DNA of 64,000 nt, taken from Helopsaltes ochotensis (taxonomy: Eukaryota > Chordata > Aves > Passeriformes > Locustellidae). Positions 1 through 10,818 of the stretch are shown in pieces (within the stretch, counting starts at the first letter, position 1; the number at the start of each line of letters is the position of its first letter). The notes beneath the pieces are model-generated. The model was not told where the DNA came from. It was given only the letters and a program-made list of their open reading frames with translations, and ran no database searches. The DNA lies in the NCBI GenBank assembly GCA_013400155.1, contig VXBM01000022.1, positions 2,506,464 to 2,570,463 of the forward strand. The letters are read 5' to 3'. The translations under genes and the position numbers were made by a program.

Positions 1-3000
1 GAAAACTGGCATTCAACATACTATGCATTGGCTATGTCAAAGAAACATTGTGCAAATCTACACGGTAATCACTATCCTCTCTTAAAAGCTGTTTACCCTT
101 ATTTTTAAATCTTGCACTTTTAGACTGCAAGATTTTTAAATAAAGCTAATAGAATGGGTTACTAAACTTGAATGTGAGTATGAGGTATTGTTACAGGATG
201 CATTTATTTCTGTCTTTTGACCTACCTATTTAATTACATTAATATTTGTACCTTCATTACAAAATTCTTCAAAAACTCATACATTCTTGCTAAGGCAAGT
301 CACAATCTTCTATGGATTTCTACTTGGACATAATACAGAAACTATGATTTAGTTGTAGCTCCATTGATTAAGTTACATGCCTGTCAAAATGCTTAGATTC
401 AGGGAGATAAAATTCAGGCAGAACTAGCTTCTACAGCAGAGATTTTTTTCTTCTTATCTTTTTGTAAATTTAGATCATCTAACTCAAATTCTCTGAGCAG
501 TTAAATTAGTGAAGTCTGACTTTCCCTAACTCTACACTCTACAGTTCCTAAACAGTGCTTAATAAAGGACAGCACAAATCACTGCCTTCCCCTCAACTAA
601 GGCCCTAACAACAGTATGAATTTTCTTACTCAGCTGCCGGGTTTTATGGCACTACCTATTTTGAAATGCTTAGCATTTTGTCAGATTTTGCAGAAACTGA
701 GTGAAAGATTAAACAGATGTTGGTACAAATACATACATAGAAAATAAGCTTTCATGTCTTAGGAAGTTACAGTAAAAATGAAATACAGTAAGGTTTTCCA
801 ACACTGAAGAATCACCTACAAACAAGTTCATGTTGCCATTCATGTTGCCATACCGTCTTCCTGGCTCAGCCAGTACATATACAGAATCTCTTGATTTGGA
901 GCTGGCTTAAGCTCAGAGAAAGCTCATTGATATTGTAGTCAATTTTAATTAACTAAAAATATATCCACTGTTGGTATTGGCACTTCTTTTAGACTTTTTT
1001 AAAATTCATTAGAGATTTTTCTCAGCAGTCAAATAAAGATGTTCTAAATCCATGCAATGTGGTATATTAAAAAATCTAATATGGTAACAATTTGCATTTT
1101 CTCACTCACATTAAATAATGTATACCATAGAAGCAAGCATACATTTTCAATTCACTATTTATACCTAATGATATCTAAATAAACAAATAAATTTTTACAA
1201 TAAATAGAAATCCCAATTGAATGGGGTTTTAATATTTTAGATGAAAAATAACCTACAAATGATTTAACTTTATGAAAGAATTACCACAAAAAGCAGAATT
1301 CAGTATTTACAATTCTATTCTTGATAGCTATTACTACCACATCAATTTCTCATACGACGGTCAATGCACTTAAAAAAATCCTCTGGAAAACAAACAGCCA
1401 CAGCAACCACTTTTTGTCTGGAGAAAAAATAACAACAAATGAATGCTGTATGTGAGATCACAGTTGTGGGAGGCCAGAACTGTGCTTTGATTATATGGCC
1501 ACATTACCTCCACATAAGGAATAAATTATCCCTTTATTACAGGCAGACAGTTTATTTGGATAATTGAGACAGATGCAGGCAACAGCTATAGTTAAGTCTC
1601 TCTCCATTTTTAACTATATGGACTCTCAATAGCAATTAATCAGCAAGTTACTTCTCATTAATGAAATAATTTTCATGATTTAAATGTTAATCTGAATCTA
1701 ATTTTAATTGCAGCACAACCATGATCATGAAGCTACTAAAATACAGAAATTACAGATTCAAAAAAAGAGAAATCATGTTAGTCACTTGGTGTAGCAGTTA
1801 TACCAAATCAGAACGTTAATGAGAAAGATTTATACAAGAATCCCTTGAGGTGAATCCTGATGCTCTTCTCCACAGTAAATTAACTTATGACTTGGAGAAC
1901 GAACCTGGAAATTTGACTCTAAGCACCACGAAGGTCTACTTTTCCAAGTCTGTTGGTTTTCACAAGACTGAACTTGTCCAGCAACTTAAAATGCTCTGAT
2001 TGATAATTACTGTAACTACTTCAAGAAGGAATCAGTTGTACATATTATAAAGGAGCAACGATGTATTGTGGAAATGTGGAAGTAAACAGATGACATCTGC
2101 ATATTTCCCACAAATTTCTTCTTGAAGTTTTGGTTTTGTTTTAAAGGCAGTCTTCAAGGTATCTGAAATGTATATAAAATCCAATGGAAACTCTACAGCA
2201 CATTATGAAAAAATGGCACAATAGAAAGCGCTAATTGTTATACGTGACACTGGGTTTGATTGTTTCTAATTTTATCATGTGGCACAAATTCCATAACCTT
2301 TGCTAACCTATCTTCCCTCCTCATCCCAACCTCCAGGATGACCATTTAATACAACAAGATTTCTTCACATAGTCTCAAACTGCTGGCCCTTCACTTAAGA
2401 TCACTTAAGAGGAAAGAAAAAAATACACATTCTCTAGTGTACTGTTGAAAATTATCAGGCTTTGACCTATCAAAGAAATTGGGCTTTGAAACAGCCCTGT
2501 ACTACTAGTAGGATTCCAGAAACCTCACAACAAGCCAACTCCCCCAACACACAACACACTCACAAACTTTTCTCTATTTTGAAACAGATCATCTCTTTTT
2601 GAAATAACGCTAGTCTTTTCCCTTACATGAAAACCATTTCCTTTTTTCTTTAAGGATATGCAAACTATGTATGCCTGTTTGTTGCAGCAAATCGAAGTAC
2701 CAAATCTGATATAACTCCACTGGAATTCTCCTGTTGTACACTTTTATATTTGGCTAGCTAGTTGATTATTTTTGTGTGCCGCTTGGAGAATCTAGCTGTT
2801 AATACTGCTGACTTGTGACTTCCCATCTAAGAAGCCAGAAGACCCAGAAGTATCACACTACAACAGATCAGCCGACAGTTCTTCAGCAGGTGTGACTTCC
2901 AAATCTCCCAGTACTAATACAGTTAAACAGGCAAGCTGCCAGGAAGATTTGAGTTACACACTGAGTTTGTTTAGAGAAACTAGAAATTGAGATGCAGGAG

Positions 3001-4669
3001 GAAAAAAAAACCCCTAAAAAACAACCAAACAAAAATATCCCACCGCCCCAACTTTCAACATTTAAATACCTTACTTTTTATATTCATCTGTGTTAATCAC
3101 CAAAACCCGCTGTATACATACTACCCATTTCAGCAGGTGCATGTGAATTTGATATAGACTTTTTTTCTCCTGGGTCTGCACTACACTGAATATTTAATGT
3201 TTGCTATCATTAAATGCTTACTGCATTTTTATTCCCCACCCCCCCCCTTTTTTTTGTATTTTGCTCTATTTCAATATATACATTTTTATATGTAGTGTAG
3301 TAGCTTGTTCCTGAATATTTACTAGAAAAAAATTTACTGAATATTCTATTTGCATTCCTTCAAAGTTACAAGAGTCAAAAAACAAAAAAAAAGAAATTCT
3401 GGATGTGCTGTGCACACTATTTTCACTTTTACAAAAGTAAAACTGGAGTAAAAGACAGGAAAATGAGCCGTGAAATTGTGAAACAGCAAGATGAAAAGGC
3501 AGTACATTTCAACATGTGCATATAACTGAAGGCCAAACACAAAATAACTTCAAAGTGCATTAATACTCCAGAAAAATATTGCTCCTAGTGTCTTATTGTC
3601 ATTACAAAATGAAAATTACATTTTATAAGAGAGATCTATACCTATAAAGCCTTCAGTTATTAATTCATGTACATCAATGACAGCTACTTTAAAGCTCCAT
3701 TTGCAACAGGTGATCTGAAGCCATAACAAAACAACTTAAAACTGAATAAAAATGCATTTACCATTGTTACTGTGATGTTTCAAGTGGAAAATGTTCCCAC
3801 ACTACTTGATAATCATTATACATACTACTAAAAATTAGCATTAGATGTATTTTATTACATTAAGTTTTTGCTTTACAATACTTTCAATATCTTAAGGAGC
3901 ACAAGTCCCCTTATTCAACCATGAAGTTATAAATATTTTTAAACCATAGCATAGTTTTTGCCCAAAACCTGCAGCTGTTTGGCAGCTCTGTTAAATTTTC
4001 TTGTGTTCCAGATCAATATTAAAATCAATATGGTCATAAAAAATCATATTTTAATTGAAGTAATTTTTTATACATTTCCAGTCAACTAAGTTGCCTTTCA
4101 GACTGCAATCTTCTGAAGCAGAAAACTACATGTGCCTAACAGTAAAAAACTAACCAAATCCTTGCAAGTGCTGTTAGGAGCATGTATCTCATATTTCACC
4201 TTTTAATAAAAAAGGCAAACAAACAAAAAAGCCACAGAAATATTTCCCTAAGTGGATATGACTACCTTTTTTTGCTCCCTATTTTCACCACACTGAAAAT
4301 GAAAGCACTGAATAGAGTGTGCGACTGAATATAGCCCATTAGAACAAATTACAAATGGACTGAATTTTCTTTTGAAGCTATTCCTCCCTTTCACAAATAA
4401 CAGACTTTAGAATATAAAAGAATTTAAAGAGGTCTTTCACTTATTTCTTTGAGATTTTGTTGGTGTTTTAGACAAAATTACTTAGAATTACAAAATGGCT
4501 ACAATAAACAAGAATGTATTTTGTGATTATTGAGATTTAGTCAACGTAAAACTTAAAAAATCACAATTTACTCTTCCACTAACAATATTCTATGTACAGT
4601 ATAAAGGAAATGGCAAAAGAGAATTTCAAAAAGAGCGTAAAAGCAAATCCCAACAACCGAGTAACTTAC
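1..4669 (-). other. CTTNBP2: CTTNBP2 intron 2, 3' part beyond window
   Basis: This stretch follows the splice donor (GTAAGT on the minus strand) of the exon at 4670-4777 and runs off the left edge, so it is read as the beginning of intron 2. It is AT-rich and has no coding block I can recognise. The minus-strand open frame at 3346-3540 is short and low in complexity. Small local features are a 12-base near-duplicate at about 829-852 (catgttgccat twice) and a C9T8 tract at 3239-3255. No interspersed repeat could be named with confidence. The intron assignment rests on the donor and on knowledge that CTTNBP2 is a large multi-exon gene. Confidence 0.8.
3234..3255. repeat. Pyrimidine tract (C-run then T-run)
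   Basis: A pure pyrimidine/A stretch ends in nine C followed by eight T. It is a simple low-complexity tract within intron 2 and is likely to vary in length between individuals. No function is implied. Confidence 0.7.
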
Positions 4670-4777
4670 TCGCAAGGCTTCGATCACAAGGTCTCGTGCT
4701 TCTAGTTCTCCTTCCATTACACTCAAAAGCATTCGCAGTTCTGGCCTGCTCAGGTTATCCACATCAAACTCTCTTGT
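4670..4777 (-). CDS. CTTNBP2: CTTNBP2 exon 2 (start of CortBP2 coiled-coil domain)
   Basis: This is a 108-base coding exon on the minus strand encoding 36 residues, from TREFDVDNLS to DLVIEALR. The core ELRMLLSVMEGELEARD is the hallmark of the N-terminal CortBP2 domain of cortactin-binding protein 2. In the paralogue CTTNBP2NL and in the FILIP1 family this position reads more like LLTLFSILEGELEARD or LLFLLSILEGELQARD, so CTTNBP2 fits best. CTTNBP2 is a neuronal protein that binds cortactin and STRIPAK components and supports dendritic spines. The acceptor is a pyrimidine-rich tgttttgtttcttacag ending at 4778. The donor is CGA|GTAAGT, with the intron starting at 4669. Both junctions are phase 0. 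The frame stays open into the flanking intron, but the splice sites and the end of homology set the limits. The next exon, expected to start near ARRKEVF, lies outside the window. Confidence 0.93.
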
Positions 4778-5489
4778 CTGTAAGAAACAAAACACTGATG
4801 AATACACTGACTACAATAGTTACTGTAATTTTGAAACACAGATATGTCAGCATCCATCTACAGTTGTCAAGAGTTGGTGTCTATTTGTACTATATAAAGT
4901 CAAAATTAATAGCAAATAGTCTGATTAATTTTATTTAAAGTGAAGAAATTAAAGCCCTCCCATATTATATCATTTCAAATTGCTGCAAGGGATCAGTCCT
5001 GGAAAGTCTTGTGAATGATAAAGGTGAAATGGTAAAGCAGCTAACTTTGCGACTTTGTTCCCTTGTGCAGCTTCACAGAGACTGAAACAATTCAACAGGG
5101 GTGAAATAGCACCACAGAGAGGAAGGCAAGAGAGGGGGAAATGATCTTAACCACAGCACACCTAAGGCACCTAGGCACCTGTGCAAACAGCTACCAAGTT
5201 ACCACCACCCACTGGGCTGAATGTGAACTTCTGAAGAACTATCTGTGAAAAGACATGAAATCTCATGTGTATGCTTTATTTGCAGTCTCATTTGTTTGTC
5301 TGGAGGGAACAGTTCAGGTTTAACAGGCACTAACAAACAAGAGTTCATAGCAACAGTATCTTTCCACTCCACAGTTACTAAGAACAGTGTAGGTCTAACT
5401 GCCACCCTGAGAAAGACAGGAGAATGAGTTTATAGTGACGAAAGAAATCATTGAGCACATACTCAGTGTGTACTGGGAATATCAGCATG

Positions 5490-6130
5490 TCTTCTGTAAA
5501 ACCAAATTCACCTCACAAACTGCCACAGTTCTTTAACAACGTCAACAGGCACAAGGTAAAGCGGATCCACTGGACACTACTGTATTTGAATTTTCCAGAA
5601 GTTTTTGACAAGGCTCTGTATCCAATATTATACAGAAACTCCTATCCAAATGCATAGGAATAATGGACACTTCATGGATAGAAAACATCGTGGGTAACAA
5701 CCACTCTCCAAGATGGAAACAGGTAAGCAAGGGGCACCTCTAGGACCAGCCTTATTCAAGTTCCTCATCAATAACCTGGGAAAAGGATAGAGAAATGGCA
5801 GAGACAGCTATTTCATTTGGAAGCTGGCATGTAATTCTGTAAGTGATTACAGGTGAACAACCTCATTTTACTGCTATTTAAATCCCTGGTAAACCCACAT
5901 CTCAAGTACTGCATAAGGTCTTCGTCTAAAAAGCATGGAATTGGCTAACTAAAGAATGATAAGGAGTAAGTACATACAGTGCTCATATATGAGGAAACAT
6001 TACAAGGCTGGAAGTCTTGATTTTGGAGGTGTGGTGAGGGAAATGTTGTAATATTCACAAAATCACAAAGGTAGGCACTTAATGAATTTACAAGGGGATT
6101 ACTTTCAGGACGAGAAAACAACTTTTATTC
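5490..6130 (+). mobile_element. Ancient CR1-like LINE fragment (reverse transcriptase region, decayed)
   Basis: On the plus strand the conceptual translation shows eroded CR1-type reverse transcriptase blocks in the right order. LLYLNFPEVFDKAL near 5577-5616 resembles the xYLDFSKAFDxV block. A stretch near 5730-5780 resembles GxPQGSVLGPxLFxxFINDL, with frameshifts. A stretch near 5870-5920 resembles LVxPHLEYC. Between the last two, the expected catalytic FADD-type block is not recognisable and the spacing is shortened, so part of the palm is lost. The copy is heavily mutated and cannot be active. Its divergence suggests an older CR1 lineage than the minus-strand copies elsewhere in the window. 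The boundaries are approximate. Confidence 0.65.
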
Positions 6131-6649
6131 CATGTGCTAGATTCAGCTGCCCAGATTGATTTTCAATCTGCTATTATTCCCTCTAAGGTAAACACTAGAC
6201 CCCTGGCTATGATGTAGATGTGTTTAGTAGAAAGCCCTGCAAAGCAAACACTCAGCTAACTTCAGTATGAAGTAATCTGTTGCCAAATTAGGTGAGCAAT
6301 GTATCTGGATATACTGTCTATTTTCCCCAAAGCACATACAATCTAAACATTTAGCTACTCAGGAGCTTAACTTCAGTAGAGAAAAATCCAATAAAAATTA
6401 AGGCAAGTACCATTTCTCTTTTTTCAAGGCTAGAGGACGGCAGAACAGTTGTTCTTCCCTCAGGCTAGAAGGCCATAGATCTAAAATACCCAGAAGCTGG
6501 ATCTGTGTTAGTATTACTGTGTTACACTTTTACTTTGCAGTTAAAACACACAGAGGTGCACAAATGGCTAGTGAGAACTGTGTGCCAGAACTTTAGCTAT
6601 TTACATGCAATATATGTTGGACTGAACTTGCTCGTTTAGCTGAGTAACA

Positions 6650-7050
6650 CAGATCAGCCTCCCTGCACAAGCAGGGCCATCCCAGAGCACACAGCACAGG
6701 ACTATGTCCAGAAGGATCCTGAATATCTCCAGTGAGGGAGATTCCATAGCCTTTCTGGGCAACCCAGTCCAGTGTGCAGTGACCAGCACAGTTAATGCAG
6801 CCCTTCCTCATATTCATGCAGAACTTCCTGTGCACCAGGCCCTGCCCATTGTGTCTTCTACTACTGCTCAGCACCACTCAGCACAGCTCCATCCCCTTGG
6901 CACCCTCCCTTCAGATACTGATAGACATGGATGAGGTCCCCTCGCAGTCATCTCTTCTGCAGGCTGAAAAACTCCCTCAGTTCGTCCTCATAAGAAATGC
7001 TCCAGTCACCCTATGTCTATTGAGTGTAACTGTATTGAAGATGGGGCCAT
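6650..7050 (-). mobile_element. CR1 LINE fragment (ORF2 C-terminus)
   Basis: Read on the minus strand this encodes the decayed C-terminal end of CR1 ORF2: RKFCMNMRKG, then HWTGLPRKAMESPSLEIF, matching the family pattern RKFxLNMRKxFF and HWNRLPREVVESPSLEIF. On the plus strand the phrases gaatatctccagtgagggag and cctcatattcatgcagaact are typical of antisense CR1. Frameshifts are present, and the terminal octamers expected at the 3' end are not seen. It is a 5'-truncated, inactive copy in intron 1 in the same orientation as the host gene. Both ends are approximate. Confidence 0.85.
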
Positions 7051-7686
7051 CCATTCTAACCAGAACTTTAGTCTAAACAACAGTTATCTTCTATTTTTGC
7101 TGCCTGGGTCAGCTATTCCTCTAATTCAAAAAATAGCTCTTACTCTCTATGCCAATGAATCAAGAGAAACAATTGGTTTCTTTGAAGGCTTTTTTTTCTA
7201 ACATATGCTGCAGCAGCCTCTCACAGTGCTCCTCACAATTCTATATAATGCTCACTGATCTAAGAACACATATAAAATGAAAAGTCACTAAACTTACACT
7301 AGTCCTCGTAATCGCGTCAGTAGAGTAGATTCTACCTTACAGGCTGCAGCAGTTTTCACTCTTGGCACTTCTAATTACTAAATTTAATTCAGTCAGGTAG
7401 AAGGACCCACTTGTCCACCATCCTTCTTCTGTGAACCACTTCACAAAACCTAATACCTCAAGGATAGGAATTACTTTCTTCATACAACTTCTTTTATAAT
7501 AGAGAATAAAGTCTCCATTTTTCAGATGGAAAACTAATGGAGGGATTCTTTTTTTCCAAAAACAGAAAGCAAGCAGTATAAAACATAATATTCAGTAACA
7601 GACTTTTAAGTTGTCATTTAATGGTTTATCCACTACATTATCTTCCCGTTCTAAAATATGCTTATCTCTTCTACCACACACAAACA

Positions 7687-7687
<1 letters not shown>

Positions 7688-7733
<46 letters not shown>
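7688..7733 (+). repeat. Poly(A) homopolymer, 46 bases
   Basis: An uninterrupted run of 46 A residues follows an (ACA)-rich lead-in. It could be the remnant tail of a retroposed element or a simple expansion. No element body with clear ends is recognisable upstream. The run is probably polymorphic and difficult to sequence, so its exact length should not be trusted. Confidence 0.9.
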
Positions 7734-7737
<4 letters not shown>

Positions 7738-9927
7738 CTCAAGGCTCCTGATACCCAGAGACAAAGCTAAGAGGGCATCCCCCAAAAGCACAGTACACAA
7801 AATGTGCTCCAACTCTTTTGCCCAAGTCAGTACATTCAGTCTGTCAGGAGGTATAACACAAGGCAGATCTCTGTAAAAAGACTGTCCATCACAGGCAAAA
7901 CACCTAATATCTGCAGTCTTTCCTGAGACATAAATGAAAATATTCTTCCATTCTTAATAAACCAGAGATATTTTTCAACATATGTGATGCAGTGACGAGA
8001 TTTTAGCTAAGCATCTGATTAAGCAATTACATAAATTTTGTTCAAGTAAACACCTTGAACTAGAACATACAAAAAGACAGCAAAAATTAGCAGTTAAGTG
8101 TGCTCTCAGGTAATTTATGGTTAGAAATAAATAAACACAAAAAAATTAACAGAAAGACATTCCAACAAAATATTCAAATTAGTTTCAATGTTTTTTTATT
8201 TAAAAACATGGAATAAGAACTACCAATCTAAACAATTCTAGCATATGACACTAAAAACCCACTAACCCAAGCATCCTGTCGCCAAAAGCGGCCAATAAAG
8301 GATGCTTTGAAATCAGGACTAGAACAAAACAAGCCCATAATGATACTTCCCAGAAATACTCTCCCAACTCCAGCAATTTTCAGCTTGTTCCCCTTCTGAG
8401 CCAGAAACTGTCATTTTGTATGTAGCAGCCCTCAGCAGACATATCTGTTGTGAACCTGCCCCGTTGTTTTTGAATCTTCATGTAATTTTAGCATACGCAG
8501 CATTCCACAGCACAACCACATTTGTGTAGATTTTGTGCAGAATCACCACCTTTGTTGTCTTTTACTTTTGTCTGATGCTTTCTCATTTTAAAGTATGAAA
8601 CTGTCCACAATCACCCAGAAAAGACACACAAACAGAAAAAGTGCTTTTTAGGCTGAAAGAGAATACAATCCTTTTTCTGGTCTTGTTTATGAATAATTTT
8701 ATGATCACCGAGGCTTTTTTTCCCCAAATTTATTTGACAAGTTCTGAAATTGGAATGACCAGTTTTTTTTCCAGGACTTAAATGTTATCTTCAACTTGCT
8801 CACTATGAATAAGCACCATCAAATCCATTTACACGGGATAGGACAGTGAATGGCAGTCACTGAAGACACTCCCATGTCTTCTCCCCATACAAATCTCTGA
8901 GCACTCACGGAGCTGCAACATTGCCTACCCTAACTGGACCAAAATACACAGTTCAAACATCTGAAATATTCTCAGGCACAGTTGTAAAAATTTGCTAAAC
9001 ACTTGAACAGATAAAGCATACGATGAAATAAAACTATCCTCCCTCTTAAACACTCCATGCCATCCTCTGGGGATCAAGACGTCAGGCAAGCTTACCCCAA
9101 GTTCTCATTCAGATGGAGCACTGTTTAGCCCAGTCATAGAAAACACTGTTGGTTAGATCTAGAAAAGTAATCTTCCATTGGAGCACTAAGTCTTAGATCT
9201 CCAGAAAATAAAGAGTGCATTAGTAGCTCATGGCTTATGTGTCATCTGCGGTTTTGTTAGAATACCTCTGGCACAGTGCCAGTTGTGAAAATTTAACCAT
9301 CAACTTAACAACTATGTAACCAAGCCAGCCATTGCATTACTTTTATAACAGAGATATGGGAATATGTTGCCCTAGAAGATATTTCGAATATACAACCAAA
9401 ACACAAGAGAACTTCTTCCTCTTCCTCTTTCAAATTTTCAAATATTTGGTTTATTTGATCTATAAGAATAAAGTACCTGAAAAACACTACTTCAGTTCTC
9501 TCTGAGTCTAAAACGCCATGTTATTTTTCCAGATCAGTTTTGTAAGGGGTGTATGTTGCCTGGCAGCAAGTGCACTGACAATAGAGCAAACTGCTAATTA
9601 GCTAAAACTCATCCAACCACCTGTATGTGCATCGCAAAAAGCATACAGGCAAAATGATACCAGACCTGCTAAAGACTAAGATAAGCTCTGCCAAGCCAAA
9701 AGGAAGAAAAATCCATCAATTCTGAACAAGAGAAGGACTACTCAGAACAGCAGTGATCAAACTGGAGAGGCATTTTCCAGCCCCCATTGCCCTTTTGGAA
9801 AAGATAGAAGATGAAACTGGAAGGTCACCATGAGGCACAGGAACAGAAGAGAGTCTTTCTCACATGCAAAGCAATTTAGAGTAGAAATGGTTGAAGTCTT
9901 CACAGTTCAATCCATCACACCACTTTC

Positions 9928-9954
9928 AAAAAAAAAAAAAAAAAGAAAAAAAAA
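9928..9954 (+). repeat. A-rich low-complexity tract
   Basis: Seventeen A, one G, then nine A, in intron 1. A possible old retroposon tail, but no body can be defined upstream. Confidence 0.8.
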
Positions 9955-10710
9955 TTGTGAGAGATTGGTAGTGCCAATAGTTTGGCTTCGCTGACAGCTC
10001 GGTGGATAGTACCAGGCAACCTCAGGAACTAAAAGTGCTGATCACTGTGCTATCGCAGCAGCTGTTAAAAACTCTGCTGTCTTCAGCAGAAGCTGGAAGA
10101 GATAGGTAAAGAATAAAAGCCAAAACTTTGTACTTTCCCTAAACTTAACACAGGTGAAAAACAAGTTAGCTGTGAATTAATCACAAATGACCATAGGAAA
10201 CAAGATCCTTCTTGCTCAGAAAGCTTTTTAAAAGATGGAGCTGGGTAATAATCTAGGACCTGGGGAAGAAACCTGTGGAGCATAATTGAGGGCTGGAAGA
10301 AGTATAAAAATGGTGTACAAGAAGACACATAGGGAAAAGCTGTCAAAAGTAAAAAAAAAAAGTATTTTCAGAAAAGAAAGGAACATACCTACTTTTATTA
10401 CATATTTTGAACTGTCATCAATACACAGCAGAATCCTCTTGAGGATTCACAACGCAGACTTCCCAGATAAAGTTCTAAAATTTAAAAAGGTTTGCTATTA
10501 CTTATTAGGTTATACAAACGAAATTTCTAGTATACTGATGGCCTCACATCTGTCAGACCCACGAAACAACTGCACCAGAGAAACACAACCATGATTTCTT
10601 TTACAACACCAAGTATGTTTCCCAGGTACAACTCATCTGATCAAGTATAAATATCTATTTTCATTAATTCTCTTTAGTTTCCTATGGAGAACTACTTAAT
10701 ATGATGTGAA

Positions 10711-10818
10711 ATGTCCCAGGATTCAGAGACAGCTTTTCTGGGACAGACAGATTTGATACAGAACTTAGGAGAATCAACCATGCCAGCTGGACTAGTAGCT
10801 AAAGTCCAGCTGGGACAT
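10711..10818. repeat. Nested short inverted repeats
   Basis: An inner pair, ccagctggact (10783-10793) and agtccagctgg (10803-10813), forms a perfect 11-bp stem with a 9-base loop. An outer pair, atgtcccag (10711-10719) and ctgggacat (10810-10818), partly overlaps the right arm, so the two foldings compete. This could be the remnant of a small palindromic DNA transposon, but no terminal repeat or target duplication can be shown. Confidence 0.6.

Noticed and set aside
4696..4938. 80-codon plus-strand open frame over exon 2
   Set aside because: It is the antisense shadow of the CTTNBP2 exon and has no domain character.
7658..7876. Lysine-rich 72-codon open frame
   Set aside because: It is created by translation of the 46-base A run.
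9761..9954. Possible retroposon with A-rich tail
   Set aside because: The body has no recognisable element or gene sequence and no target duplication could be matched at its ends.
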